A stretch of 36,757 bases of DNA from Rhodospirillales bacterium (GTDB lineage Bacteria > Pseudomonadota > Alphaproteobacteria > Rhodospirillales > 2-12-FULL-67-15), in contig SHWG01000005.1 of the NCBI GenBank assembly GCA_009693905.1, positions 1 to 36,757 of the forward strand, read 5' to 3'. Numbering within the stretch: the first letter of the stretch is position 1; every line of letters starts with the position of its first letter. The notes beneath the pieces are model-generated. The model was not told the DNA's origin, did not search any database, and was given only the letters and a program-made list of their open reading frames with translations. Both the position numbers and the translations under genes were made by a program. Positions 21,857-31,001 of this stretch are shown here, piece by piece.

Positions 21857-23335
21857 ATGCCGCTTGGCAACCTGCCTTATCTGACCCCCGCGCTGCCGGA
21901 GATCCTGCTCGCGCTCGGCGGGCTTGCGCTCCTGATGTACGGCGTTTTCCAAAAGGCCGGGGACAGCGCGGCTGAGGTTTTGGCCGCGCGCCGCACCGGT
22001 TGGGCGGCGATCGCGACCCTTCTCGTCGTTTTGGTCGTGGTCGTCGCGCTCGGCAAAGATCGCGCGCTCACTTTTGGCGGGCTGTTTGTCATCGACGAGT
22101 TCACCCGCTTCACCAAGGTCCTGGTGCTGGCCGGCGCGGCCACGGCGCTGCTTATGTCCGGCGACTTCCTCGCCCGCCACGGCGCGGGTCGATTCGAGTA
22201 CCCCGTCCTGCTCGTCTTCGCGGTCACGGGCATGATGATGATGCTGTCGGCCAACGATTTGATGTCGCTCTACGTCGGCCTCGAAATGCAGAGCCTTCCG
22301 CTCTACGTCATGGCCACGTTCCAGCGCGACGATTCGCGCGCGACCGAGGCCGGACTCAAGTATTTCGTCCTCGGCGCGCTCGCCTCGGGCATGCTGCTCT
22401 ACGGCAGCTCCCTGGTTTACGGCTTCGCCGGCAGCACCGACTTCGAGGCGCTGGCCGAACTGTTCCGCCACCTCGGCGGCGAGGCGCCGCAGATCGGCGT
22501 CGTCTTCGGCATGGTGTTCATCCTGGCCGGGCTCGCGTTCAAGATTTCGGCGGTTCCGTTCCACATGTGGGCGCCGGACGTCTACGAGGGAGCGCCGACG
22601 CCGGTCACCGCCTTTTTCTCGGTCGCGCCCAAGATCGCCGCGCTCGGCCTTTTCGTTCGCCTGATGATGGGCCCCTTCGGCGAGATCGCCCCTCATTGGC
22701 AGCAGGTCGTGGCGCTGATCGCCGTCGCCTCGATGGTGGTCGGCGCGTTCGGCGCCATCAATCAGAACAACATCAAGCGCCTGATGGCCTACAGCTCCAT
22801 CGGCCACGTCGGCTACGCCCTGGTTGGCCTCGCGGTCGCCGATGCGAACGGTATCCGCGGCATGCTGGTCTATCTCGCTATTTATCTGGTGATGAACCTC
22901 GGGACTTTCGCCTGCATCCTCGCCATGCGCCGGGGCGGGCGGAACGTGGAATCGATCTCCGATCTTGCCGGGGTCGCGCGCACCCATCCGCTATTCGCCG
23001 CCGCGCTCGGGCTGCTGATGTTCTCGATGGCGGGAATCCCGCCGCTCGCCGGATTTTTCGGTAAGCTCTACGTCTTTCTCGCCGCGGTCGAAGCGAAGAT
23101 GTTCGTTCTCGCGGCGGTCGGTCTTCTCACCAGCGTGATCGCCGCCTTCTATTACATCCGCATCATCCGCGTCGCTTATTTCGACGAGCCGGGAGAGGCC
23201 CTCGACCGGACCCTGAACCCCGAAGTGACTTGGGTCATTTGGGCGACGAGCGCGATCGTCGTGTTGTTCTTTCTCGGCCCCGGGCCGGTGCTCAAGGCGG
23301 CGGCCGCGGCGGCCAAGGCTCTGCTCGCGGGATGA
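21857..23335 (+). CDS. nuoN: NADH-quinone oxidoreductase subunit N
   Basis: A 492-aa antiporter-like pump subunit (ND2 type). The blocks LMSLYVGLEMQSLPLYVM, ESGLKYFVLG-like (EAGLKYFVLGALASGMLLYG), PFHMWAPDVYEGAPTPVTAF and NNIKRLMAYSSIGHVGYALVG are present. The ORF track starts at 21740 within nuoM; ATG 21857 follows GGGGAGAA and gives the usual N-terminus. Its TGA overlaps the birA ATG (ATGA), so the operon runs on past complex I. Confidence 0.98.
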   Translation: MPLGNLPYLTPALPEILLALGGLALLMYGVFQKAGDSAAEVLAARRTGWAAIATLLVVLVVVVALGKDRALTFGGLFVIDEFTRFTKVLVLAGAATALLMSGDFLARHGAGRFEYPVLLVFAVTGMMMMLSANDLMSLYVGLEMQSLPLYVMATFQRDDSRATEAGLKYFVLGALASGMLLYGSSLVYGFAGSTDFEALAELFRHLGGEAPQIGVVFGMVFILAGLAFKISAVPFHMWAPDVYEGAPTPVTAFFSVAPKIAALGLFVRLMMGPFGEIAPHWQQVVALIAVASMVVGAFGAINQNNIKRLMAYSSIGHVGYALVGLAVADANGIRGMLVYLAIYLVMNLGTFACILAMRRGGRNVESISDLAGVARTHPLFAAALGLLMFSMAGIPPLAGFFGKLYVFLAAVEAKMFVLAAVGLLTSVIAAFYYIRIIRVAYFDEPGEALDRTLNPEVTWVIWATSAIVVLFFLGPGPVLKAAAAAAKALLAG

Positions 23336-24111
23336 CCGCCGTTCCCCGTTTACCCGCCGGATTTACCCTCGTCGCCCTGACCTCGACCGAAAGCACGAAC
23401 GAGGAAGCGAAGCGCCGCGCCGCGATTCCCGAGGGTGCCCCCGACGGCCTCATGGTCTGGGCGCTCGAACAAAAGGCCGGCAAGGGGCGGCGCGGGCGCG
23501 CGTGGATTTCGCCGCCCGGGAACCTCTACAGCTCGATCCTGCTCCGGCCCGGCCGATCGCTTGCCGAGATCGCCGGCCTCGGATTCGCCGCCGCGCTGGC
23601 GATCAGGGATTCGCTCGTCGCTTGGGGCGCGCGGGATGTCGCGCTCAAATGGCCGAACGACGTTCTCGTCGGCGGCGACAAGATCGCCGGCGTGCTGCTC
23701 GAATCCTCCGCCGACGGGAGCGGAAAAATTCCCGAGTGGGTGGTGGTGGGGGCCGGGATCAATCTCGCGAGCCATCCCGAGGGAATGGAATTTCCCGCCA
23801 CCTCCCTGGCCGCCGAGGGTTGCTCCGCGCCCCAGCCGGCCCAGGCGCTCGAAACCTACGCCGCCGCCTTCGCCCGCTGGCGGGCCCGCTGGCTTGACGG
23901 GGGGCTTGCGGCCGTGCTGGAACCATACCGGCGCCACTTGAAAGGCGTCGGCGGGCCGGTCACGGTCCGAATCGAGGGCGGGATGGTGCGCGGCGTTTTT
24001 GCCGCCCTCGATGACGACGGCGCGCTGTCGCTCCGCTTGGCCCACGGTCCGATCCGTCGCATTTCCGCCGGGGACGTGTTCTTCGCCCGCGGCGATAGGG
24101 AGTTTCGATGA
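23332..24111 (+). CDS. birA: biotin--[acetyl-CoA-carboxylase] ligase
   Basis: A 259-aa biotin protein ligase that attaches biotin to the carrier domain of acetyl-CoA and related carboxylases. The catalytic core shows STESTNEEAKR (biotin region), GKGRRGRAW (50-58), SPPGNLYSS and KWPND (106-110) with K117 in GGDKIAGVLLES. A short C-terminal SH3-like domain follows. There is no N-terminal helix-turn-helix, so it is a monofunctional class I ligase, not a repressor. The true start ATG 23332 overlaps the nuoN stop; the track's longer start lies in nuoN. Its stop overlaps coaX. Confidence 0.95.
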   Translation: MTAVPRLPAGFTLVALTSTESTNEEAKRRAAIPEGAPDGLMVWALEQKAGKGRRGRAWISPPGNLYSSILLRPGRSLAEIAGLGFAAALAIRDSLVAWGARDVALKWPNDVLVGGDKIAGVLLESSADGSGKIPEWVVVGAGINLASHPEGMEFPATSLAAEGCSAPQPAQALETYAAAFARWRARWLDGGLAAVLEPYRRHLKGVGGPVTVRIEGGMVRGVFAALDDDGALSLRLAHGPIRRISAGDVFFARGDREFR

Positions 24112-24890
24112 TTCTCGCCATCGACTGCGGCAACACCAACACCGTTTTTGCCGTGTTCGGCGACACCGGCGAACGGCGCGGCGACTGGCGCTCCGCCACC
24201 GATCCCAACCGCACCGCCGACGAATTCGGGCTGTGGCTGATGCAGTTGATGCGGTTGGCCGGAATCGAACCCGCCGAGATCCGGGGGGCCATCGTCGCAA
24301 GCGTGGTCCCGGCGGCGCTGTTCGGCCTCAAGACCCTGTGCCGCAAGTATTTCAATTGCGATGCCATGATCGTTGGCGAGGCCGGAGTCGATCTCGGCAT
24401 CAAGAATCTGGTGGATCATCCCGAGGAAGTCGGCGCCGACCGTCTGGTCAACGCGGTGGCGGCGCGGGAAACCTATCGAGGGCCGGTGATCGTGGTCGAT
24501 TTCGGCACCGCCACCACTTTCGACGTGATCGACGGCGACGGCAACTACCGCGGCGGCGTGATCGCGCCCGGCGTGAATCTTTCCGCCGAGGCGCTGCACA
24601 TGGCCGCGGCCAAGCTCCCGCGCGTCGCCATCGACCGACCCGATCGCGTGATCGGCACCGGCACCGTCACGGCGATGAAGTCGGGCCTCTACTGGGGTTA
24701 TGTCGCGATGATCGAGGGCTTGGTCGAGCGCATCAAAAAAGAATTCGGCGCGGACATGAATGTGATCGCGACCGGCGGATTGGCGCCCCTGTTCGCCGAC
24801 GCGACCGCCTGCATCAAGGGCGCGGACCTCGATCTGACCCTGCGCGGGCTCTATTCCGTCTATAGGCTTAACGCGAAGAAGAACCGATGA
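24108..24890 (+). CDS. coaX: type III pantothenate kinase
   Basis: A 260-aa enzyme that phosphorylates pantothenate in the first step of CoA synthesis. It has the ASKHA-fold motifs: the phosphate loop IDCGNTNT with D6, GADRLVNAV with the catalytic D111, and VIVVDFGTATTFDVIDG with D131. The substrate loop GGVIAPGVNLSAEALHMAAAKLP is typical. It overlaps birA upstream and rnj downstream by 4 nt each (ATGA). CoA supply beside carboxylase activation and methylmalonyl-CoA metabolism is functionally coherent. Confidence 0.96.
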   Translation: MILAIDCGNTNTVFAVFGDTGERRGDWRSATDPNRTADEFGLWLMQLMRLAGIEPAEIRGAIVASVVPAALFGLKTLCRKYFNCDAMIVGEAGVDLGIKNLVDHPEEVGADRLVNAVAARETYRGPVIVVDFGTATTFDVIDGDGNYRGGVIAPGVNLSAEALHMAAAKLPRVAIDRPDRVIGTGTVTAMKSGLYWGYVAMIEGLVERIKKEFGADMNVIATGGLAPLFADATACIKGADLDLTLRGLYSVYRLNAKKNR

Positions 24891-26569
24891 GCCGCCCGAA
24901 AACGCGGCACGCCGCGAACGAACTGGCCTTCGTCGCGCTTGGCGGCGCGGGCGAGATCGGCATGAACCTGAACCTCTACGGCTACGGACCGCCGCCCGAC
25001 GGCCACCAATGGCTGATGGTGGACTTGGGCGTGACCTTTGGCGACGGCAGCGCCCCCGGCGTCGAGGTCATCATGCCCGATCCTTCGTTCATCGCCGAGC
25101 GGCGCGGCCGCCTGCTCGGGCTCGTTCTGACCCACGCCCACGAAGACCACCTCGGCGCGGTGCCGCACCTGTGGGAGCGGCTCGGGTGTCCGGTTTACGC
25201 AACCCCGTTCACGGTCTCGATCCTGACGCGCAAGCTGCGCGAGGCGGGATTGGAAGGAAAAGTGCCGATCCACGTCGTTCCCCTCGGCGGGCGGATCGAA
25301 ATCGGCCCCTTCGACGTGGAATTCGTCACCGTCACCCACTCCATTCCGGAGCCGAACGCGCTCGCGATCCGCACCCCGCTCGGCACCATCGTTCACACCG
25401 GCGACTGGAAATTCGATCCCGAACCGGTCGTCGGGCCCATCTCCGACGAAGATGCGCTCCGCCGCCTCGGCGACGCAGGGGTTCTGGCCATCGTTTGCGA
25501 TTCCACCAATGTCTTCACTCCCGGCGTTTCCGGCTCGGAATCGGATTTGAAGGACACCCTCACCGACCTGATCGGCGACGCGCCCGGTCGTGTCGCCGTT
25601 GCCTGTTTCGCGTCCAATGTCGCGCGCCTGGAAACGATTGCAACGGCGGCCCTGGCGTGCGGACGCGACGTCGTGCTGGCGGGACGGTCCTTGCGGCGCA
25701 TCAACGACGCGGCGCGGGAAAACGGCTATCTCGCCGACACCCGCGCCTTTCTCGACGAGGATGCCGCCGGATGGCTTCCGCCCGAGCGTTCCGTCATTAT
25801 CTGCACCGGAAGCCAGGGCGAGCCCCGCGCCGCGCTCGCCCGCATCGCCGCCGACGAACATCCCAACGTGACGCTGGAGGAGGGCGATATCGCGATCTTT
25901 TCCTCCCGCGTCATTCCCGGCAACGAGGTCGCCATATCCAAGCTCCAGAACAACCTCGTCCGGCGCGGGGTCAAGGTCATCACCTGGAGCGATCATCACG
26001 TTCATGTCTCCGGCCATCCGGCGCGGGACGAACTGGCCCGCATGTATCAACTGGTCCGCCCGCGCATCGCCATCCCGGTGCACGGCGAGCTGCGCCATTT
26101 GCGCGAACATGCCGAACTGGCCCGCGCCTGCCAGGTGCCCGAGGCCCTGGCGGTGGAAAACGGCGGTTTCATCCGGCTCGCCCCCGGCCAAGCGGAGGTG
26201 GTGAACCGCGTTCCGGTCGGGCGGCTGGCAGTGGACGGCAACCGGCTGGTGCGGCTTGACGGCGCGCTTGTGCGCAACCGCAACCGCGCCATATACAATG
26301 GGTCCGCGGTAATCACCGTCGCCCTCGATGCGCGGGGCAGGGTCGCGGGCGAGGTGCAGATTTCGACGCTGGGCGTGATGGAGGCGGATGACGAGAGCGC
26401 GCTCGGCGTGGTGCGCGAGACGGTCGAAGAAATCGTTGCCACGACGCCCTCCGGCCGGCGCAACGACGACGCGGCGCTGAAGGAAGCGCTCCGGATCGCG
26501 GTCAGACGGGTTTTTCGCGACCGGTTCGACAAGCGGCCGGTCACCAGTATTCACTTAGTCAGGGCTTAG
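24887..26569 (+). CDS. rnj: ribonuclease J
   Basis: A 560-aa metallo-beta-lactamase / beta-CASP nuclease of the RNase J family, an endo- and 5'-exoribonuclease in mRNA decay and rRNA maturation. The zinc motif is H83-A-H85-E-D87-H88 (THAHEDHLGA), followed by VTHSIPEPNALAI and VHTGDWKFD. The beta-CASP region includes ICTGSQGEPRAALARIA and HVSGHPARDEL, and the C-terminal motif IPVHGELRHLREHAELA is RNase J-like. RNase J accompanies or partly replaces RNase E functions in many alphaproteobacteria. ATG 24887 overlaps the coaX stop. Confidence 0.95.
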   Translation: MSRPKTRHAANELAFVALGGAGEIGMNLNLYGYGPPPDGHQWLMVDLGVTFGDGSAPGVEVIMPDPSFIAERRGRLLGLVLTHAHEDHLGAVPHLWERLGCPVYATPFTVSILTRKLREAGLEGKVPIHVVPLGGRIEIGPFDVEFVTVTHSIPEPNALAIRTPLGTIVHTGDWKFDPEPVVGPISDEDALRRLGDAGVLAIVCDSTNVFTPGVSGSESDLKDTLTDLIGDAPGRVAVACFASNVARLETIATAALACGRDVVLAGRSLRRINDAARENGYLADTRAFLDEDAAGWLPPERSVIICTGSQGEPRAALARIAADEHPNVTLEEGDIAIFSSRVIPGNEVAISKLQNNLVRRGVKVITWSDHHVHVSGHPARDELARMYQLVRPRIAIPVHGELRHLREHAELARACQVPEALAVENGGFIRLAPGQAEVVNRVPVGRLAVDGNRLVRLDGALVRNRNRAIYNGSAVITVALDARGRVAGEVQISTLGVMEADDESALGVVRETVEEIVATTPSGRRNDDAALKEALRIAVRRVFRDRFDKRPVTSIHLVRA

Positions 26570-26572
26570 AGC

Positions 26573-26977
26573 ATGATCGGACGGCTCAATCACGTGGCGA
26601 TCGCGGTTCCCGATCTCGACCGGGCCGCGGCGCTTTATCGCGACCTGCTCGGCGCCAAGGTTTCCGCCCCGGTGCCGGAGCCCAGACACGGCGTCACCGT
26701 CGTTTTCGTCGAGCTTCCCAACACCAAGATCGAGCTGCTCCATCCCCTCGGCGACGATTCGCCCATCGCCGGATTTCTCGCCAAGAACGCCGCCGGCGGA
26801 ATCCACCATGTCTGCTACGAGGTCCCCGACATTCGCGCTGCCCGGGATCGGCTCCGTGCCCAAGGCGCCCGCGTGCTCGGCGACGGCGAGCCCAAGATCG
26901 GCGCCCACGGCAAGCCGGTGCTGTTTCTGCACCCGAAGGATTTCCTGGGCACGCTGATCGAACTGGAACAAGCCTAA
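26573..26977 (+). CDS. mce: methylmalonyl-CoA epimerase
   Basis: A 134-aa vicinal-oxygen-chelate protein that interconverts (S)- and (R)-methylmalonyl-CoA between propionyl-CoA carboxylase and methylmalonyl-CoA mutase. Putative metal ligands are H7 (LNHVAIAVPDL), E54 (KIELLHPLG), H78/H79 (GGIHHVCYEV) and E130 (GTLIELEQ). Length and motif order match the family. It begins 3 nt after rnj and is followed after 6 nt by the DUF1467 gene, a common alphaproteobacterial linkage. Confidence 0.93.
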   Translation: MIGRLNHVAIAVPDLDRAAALYRDLLGAKVSAPVPEPRHGVTVVFVELPNTKIELLHPLGDDSPIAGFLAKNAAGGIHHVCYEVPDIRAARDRLRAQGARVLGDGEPKIGAHGKPVLFLHPKDFLGTLIELEQA

Positions 26978-26983
26978 GCCCGC

Positions 26984-27223
26984 ATGAAATGGTACACCGC
27001 GCTTGCGATCTACAGCATTGTTTGGTGGTTGGTGCTGTTCATGGTCCTGCCTTGGGGCAACCGGGCGATCGGCGCCGAAGACGTCGCCAAGGGGCACGCC
27101 GCCGGATCGCCGGCGGAGCCGCGGCTCCTGGTCAAATTCGCGCTCACCACGGTCGTTTCGGCCGTGGTCTTCGCCGTCTTCTATTGGGCCTACGAGTCGG
27201 GCCTTATTTCCATCCGCCGTTAG
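26984..27223 (+). CDS. DUF1467 family small membrane protein
   Basis: A 79-aa protein with two hydrophobic helices, about residues 5-25 (ALAIYSIVWWLVLFMVLP) and 50-71 (FALTTVVSAVVFAVFYWAY). They are joined by a polar loop with GSPAEPRLLVKF. The WWLVLF...LPWG and PAEPRLL blocks are those of DUF1467. Function is unknown. The family is regularly found between methylmalonyl-CoA epimerase and prolyl-tRNA synthetase in alphaproteobacteria. Confidence 0.85.
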   Translation: MKWYTALAIYSIVWWLVLFMVLPWGNRAIGAEDVAKGHAAGSPAEPRLLVKFALTTVVSAVVFAVFYWAYESGLISIRR

Positions 27224-27274
27224 AGCGGTTCCATCCGCCTAGATAATGCTTTTGCCTGGGGTTATGATCGTCCG

Positions 27275-27694
27275 ATGCGCGCGCTTTTTACCGCCGTTTC
27301 GATTTTGTCCTTGTTCGCCGCCGGCACGGTGCTAGCCGCTTCGGCCAAAGACTCGTCGGTGAAGGTGAGCCGGAGCGAATGCAAAGGGTTCGTGAAGCAT
27401 CAATCCAGCGCGGAATACAAAGCGGAAGTCGACGCCCGCGGCAAGAAAGTCAAGGAGGCCGACCTTCCCGGCGGCTCGCCGATCAAATTGCCCGAAACGA
27501 TATCCATCGACATCGGAATCGATCTCGAAAAAAAGTACGGCCTCGGCTCGAGCGGCAAATACACGGGCGAGGGCGTCATCGGCAAGGTCACGGTCAAGGG
27601 CGACAAAGTCTTCTTCAACGATCAACCCCTCGACCGGCGCGACCAGGCCGCCATCGCCGAAGCCTGCCAGAAAGCCTACGGAACGAAAAAATAA
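27275..27694 (+). CDS. unrecognised secreted (periplasmic) protein
   Basis: A 139-aa protein I do not recognise. The N-terminus is a clear Sec signal peptide (MRALFTAVSILSLFAAGTVLA, likely cleaved at VLA-AS). The mature part has only two cysteines, C36 and C131, near its two ends, which could form a disulfide. It is rich in Lys and Gly, and a segment ISIDIGIDLEKKYGL is followed by GVIGKVTVKGDKVFFNDQPL, which reads as beta-strand. No lipobox, TM helix or metal motif is visible. It is preceded by 51 nt, the largest gap between nuoA and dnaE, with no clear ribosome binding site, and lies 3 nt before proS. Base composition resembles its neighbours, so it is likely real. Confidence 0.75.
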   Translation: MRALFTAVSILSLFAAGTVLAASAKDSSVKVSRSECKGFVKHQSSAEYKAEVDARGKKVKEADLPGGSPIKLPETISIDIGIDLEKKYGLGSSGKYTGEGVIGKVTVKGDKVFFNDQPLDRRDQAAIAEACQKAYGTKK

Positions 27695-27697
27695 CCG

Positions 27698-29014
27698 ATG
27701 CGCCTTTCCCAATATTTTCTGCCCACCCTCAAGGAAAATCCTTCCGAAGCCCAGATCGTCTCCCACCGTCTGATGCTGCGCGCAGGCATGATCCGCCAGT
27801 CCAGCGCCGGAATCTATTCGTGGCTGCCGCTCGGCTTTCGCGTGCTGGCCAATATCCAGCGCATCGTCGAGGCGGAGCAGGACGCCATCGGCTGCCAGCA
27901 AATGCTGATGCCGACCATCCAGCCCGCTGACCTCTGGCGCGAAAGCGACCGCTACGACGCCTACGGACCCGAGATGCTGCGGATCAAGGACCGCCACGAG
28001 CGCGACATGCTCTACGGCCCGACCAACGAGGAGCAGATCACCGATATTTTTCGCGCCACGGTCAAGTCCTACCGCGATCTGCCCAAGCTTCTCTATCACG
28101 TGCAATGGAAGTTCCGCGACGAGGTTCGCCCGCGTTTCGGCATCATGCGCGGGCGCGAATTCCTGATGAAGGACGCCTATTCCTTCGACCTGGACTACGC
28201 CGGCGCGCGCATGTCTTATAACAAGATGTTCGTGTGCTATCTGCGCACGTTCGAGAAATTGGGACTGAAGGCGATCCCGATGGCCGCCGACACCGGCCCG
28301 ATCGGCGGCGATCTCAGCCACGAATTCCTGATTCTCGCCGAAACCGGCGAATCCCAGGTCTTCTGCCACCGGCGCCTGCTCGATTTCAAGTTGCCCGAGA
28401 CAACGCCCACGGACGCGAAGGGCTTGCAAGCGCTGGTCGATCAATGGACCTCGGTCTATGCCGCCAGCGACGATAAGCACGACCCGGTCAAGGGCAACGC
28501 GCTCGGAACCGATCTCGTCACCGCGCGCGGCATCGAGGTCGGCCACATCTTCTATTTCGGCACCAAGTACTCGAAGCCGATGAAGGCCATGGTCTCCGGG
28601 CCCGAGGGCGGGGAAGTCACGCCTGAGATGGGCTCCTACGGCATCGGCGTCTCGCGACTCGCGGGCGCGATCATCGAGGCGTCGCACGACGACGCCGGGA
28701 TTATTTGGCCGGAATCCGTGACGCCTTTCCGGGTCGGATTGATCAACTTGAAGAGCGGCGATTCCGAATGCGACGCGGCGTGCGAGGACATCTATCGCGC
28801 GCTAGCCGGACGCGGCGTGACGGTCCTCCACGACGACCGCGACCAGCGCGCCGGCGTGAAATTCGCCGACATGGACCTGATCGGGCTTCCCTGGCAGGTC
28901 GTGGTCGGCCCGCGCGGGGTGAAAAGCGGCGTGGTCGAGATCAAGAACCGCCGCAGCGGCGAACGCCAGGAATTGAACCGCGAATCCGCGCTCGCCCGCG
29001 TCGCCGGCGGTTGA
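27698..29014 (+). CDS. proS: prolyl-tRNA synthetase (short form)
   Basis: A 438-aa class II synthetase that charges tRNA-Pro. Motif 2 is in [27 protein letters not shown], and motif 3 in [21 protein letters not shown]. The anticodon-binding domain occupies about residues 340-438. Between [16 protein letters not shown] and [15 protein letters not shown] there are only about 60 residues, so the roughly 180-residue editing insertion of E. coli-type ProRS is missing, as is normal for alphaproteobacteria. It starts 3 nt after the secreted-protein gene. Confidence 0.97.
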   Translation: MRLSQYFLPTLKENPSEAQIVSHRLMLRAGMIRQSSAGIYSWLPLGFRVLANIQRIVEAEQDAIGCQQMLMPTIQPADLWRESDRYDAYGPEMLRIKDRHERDMLYGPTNEEQITDIFRATVKSYRDLPKLLYHVQWKFRDEVRPRFGIMRGREFLMKDAYSFDLDYAGARMSYNKMFVCYLRTFEKLGLKAIPMAADTGPIGGDLSHEFLILAETGESQVFCHRRLLDFKLPETTPTDAKGLQALVDQWTSVYAASDDKHDPVKGNALGTDLVTARGIEVGHIFYFGTKYSKPMKAMVSGPEGGEVTPEMGSYGIGVSRLAGAIIEASHDDAGIIWPESVTPFRVGLINLKSGDSECDAACEDIYRALAGRGVTVLHDDRDQRAGVKFADMDLIGLPWQVVVGPRGVKSGVVEIKNRRSGERQELNRESALARVAGG

Positions 29015-29036
29015 GAGCAGGCAGGGGAGGAAACCG

Positions 29037-30284
29037 GTGTTCACCCGCTTCGAATGGTCGGTCGCGATGCGCTATCTCCGGGCGCGGCGCCAGGAGGGAT
29101 TCATCTCCGTCATCGCCTGGTTTTCCTTGCTCGGCATCGCGCTCGGCGTTGCCACCCTGATTATCGTGATGTCGGTGATGAACGGGTTTCGCCACGAGCT
29201 GCTGTCGCGCATTCTCGGGCTCAACGGCCACCTCGGCGTCTATGGCCATTCCGCGCCGCTCGCCGATTTCGATGCCGTCGCCCAGGCGGTGCGCAAGGTT
29301 CCCGGCGTCGTTTCGGCGACCCCCATCGTCGAGGGTCAAGTGATGGCGACCGCCCGGGGCCTGGCGCGGGGCGCGCTGGTGCGCGGGATTCGCGTCGAAG
29401 ACCTCGATTCCGGGCACAACCTGGTCGCGCGCAGCATCGTCGGCGGCGGGCTGGCGCAATTCACCGGCGACGACGCGGTGGTGGTCGGAAGTCGCCTGGC
29501 CGAGCGGCTCGGAGTCGGGGTCGGCGAGCGCATTACGCTGATTTCGCCCCAAGGCACCGCGACCGCGCTCGGCACCGTGCCGCGCATGCGCGCCTATCAA
29601 ATCGTCGCCACCTTCAACATCGGCATGTTCGAGTACGACTCCAGCTACGTCTTCATGCCGCTCGCGGCGGCGCAAGTTTATTTCCGCGTGCCCGGCGCAG
29701 TCACCAACCTGGAAGTGTTTGTCGCCAATCCCGACGACGCGCCCCGAATCGGCGCGCGCATTGCCGGTGCGCTCCAGGGCCAGGTCCGCATTCACGACTG
29801 GCAGCAGGCCAATTCCAGCTTCTTCACCGCCATCCAGGTGGAACGCAACGTCATGTTCCTGATTCTGACCCTGATCATTCTGGTCGCGGCGTTCAACATC
29901 GTCTCGAGCATGATCATGCTGGTCAAGGACAAGGGCCGCGACATCGCGATCTTGAGAACCATGGGCGCGACGCGGGGCTCGATCCTGCGCATCTTCTTCA
30001 TGAGCGGGGCGAGCATCGGCGTCATCGGCACCTTGTCCGGGCTCGTGCTCGGGGTCGCGTTCGCACTCAATATCGAGACCGTCCGGCAGGGAATCCAGGC
30101 CCTGACCGGGACCAATTTGTTCGCCGCCGAAATTTATTTCCTGTCCAAGCTTCCGGCCAAGATCGACTGGTCGGAGGTGTCGGCGGTGGTGCTGATGGGC
30201 CTCGGGCTCTCCTTCCTCGCGACGATCTATCCGTCCTGGCGCGCGGCGACCCTCGATCCGGCCGAGGCGCTGCGCTATGAGTGA
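29037..30284 (+). CDS. lolC: lipoprotein-releasing ABC transporter permease LolC/LolE
   Basis: A 415-aa inner-membrane permease of the Lol system, which extracts lipoproteins for transfer to the outer membrane. It has one N-terminal helix at about 22-47 ([29 protein letters not shown]), a large periplasmic domain, and a C-terminal FtsX domain of three helices. That domain carries [21 protein letters not shown], the coupling region to the ATPase. The start is GTG 29037 behind GGGGAGGAAA. Only one permease gene is present with lolD, so LolC probably acts as a homodimer (LolF-like). Its end overlaps lolD by 8 nt. Confidence 0.94.
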   Translation: MFTRFEWSVAMRYLRARRQEGFISVIAWFSLLGIALGVATLIIVMSVMNGFRHELLSRILGLNGHLGVYGHSAPLADFDAVAQAVRKVPGVVSATPIVEGQVMATARGLARGALVRGIRVEDLDSGHNLVARSIVGGGLAQFTGDDAVVVGSRLAERLGVGVGERITLISPQGTATALGTVPRMRAYQIVATFNIGMFEYDSSYVFMPLAAAQVYFRVPGAVTNLEVFVANPDDAPRIGARIAGALQGQVRIHDWQQANSSFFTAIQVERNVMFLILTLIILVAAFNIVSSMIMLVKDKGRDIAILRTMGATRGSILRIFFMSGASIGVIGTLSGLVLGVAFALNIETVRQGIQALTGTNLFAAEIYFLSKLPAKIDWSEVSAVVLMGLGLSFLATIYPSWRAATLDPAEALRYE

Positions 30285-30957
30285 AATTCCCCTCCAGCTC
30301 TCCGGCATCGTCCGCGTCTTCAGGCAGGAGCGGAACGAGATCGCGGTGCTGCGCGGGGCGAACCTCTCCGTGCGCGCGGGCGAGATGGTCGCCCTGGTCG
30401 GCCCCTCGGGCGCGGGCAAGTCCACGCTCCTGCACATCGCCGGGCTCCTGGAGAAACCCGACGAAGGCGAAGTGATCGTTGCCGATCTCGCCTGCGGCGC
30501 GTTGAACGACGACGAGCGCACGCGGCTGCGCCGAACCAACCTCGGATTCGTTTATCAATACCATCATCTGTTGCCCGAGTTTTCGGCGCTGGAGAACATC
30601 GTCATTCCCCAGGCCATCGCCGGCCTGGCGCGCGCGGAAGCGCTCAATCGCGCCCGCGAACTTCTCGCCGTTCTCGGCCTTACCGAACGGGAAAGCCACC
30701 GCCCGGCCCGGCTTTCGGGCGGCGAACAGCAGCGGGTCGCGATCGCTCGCGCGCTCGCCAATGCGCCCAGGATATTACTCGCCGACGAGCCGACCGGCAA
30801 CCTCGACCCGCACACCGCCGACGAGGTTTTTGCCCTGCTTCTCAGGCTCGCGCGCGGCGCGAAACTCGCCGCCCTGATCGCCACCCACAACGTCGATCTC
30901 GCCCGGCGCATGGACCGTATCGTCCGGCTGCGCGACGGAATGCTTGTGGATAACTGA
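30277..30957 (+). CDS. lolD: lipoprotein-releasing ABC transporter ATP-binding protein LolD
   Basis: A 226-aa ABC ATPase that powers the LolC permease. Walker [10 protein letters not shown] is at 42-50, the Q-loop glutamine at 94 ([17 protein letters not shown]), signature LSGGEQQ at 146-152, Walker B ILLADE at 166-171 and the switch histidine in IATHN. The Q-loop region is typical of LolD/MacB-type ATPases. The ATG lies 8 nt inside the end of lolC, so translation is likely coupled. Confidence 0.96.
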   Translation: MSEIPLQLSGIVRVFRQERNEIAVLRGANLSVRAGEMVALVGPSGAGKSTLLHIAGLLEKPDEGEVIVADLACGALNDDERTRLRRTNLGFVYQYHHLLPEFSALENIVIPQAIAGLARAEALNRARELLAVLGLTERESHRPARLSGGEQQRVAIARALANAPRILLADEPTGNLDPHTADEVFALLLRLARGAKLAALIATHNVDLARRMDRIVRLRDGMLVDN

Positions 30958-31001
30958 TGCGGTGACTTTTTCGACATGGTGTGAAATTCTCGGGCCCGAC
31001 C

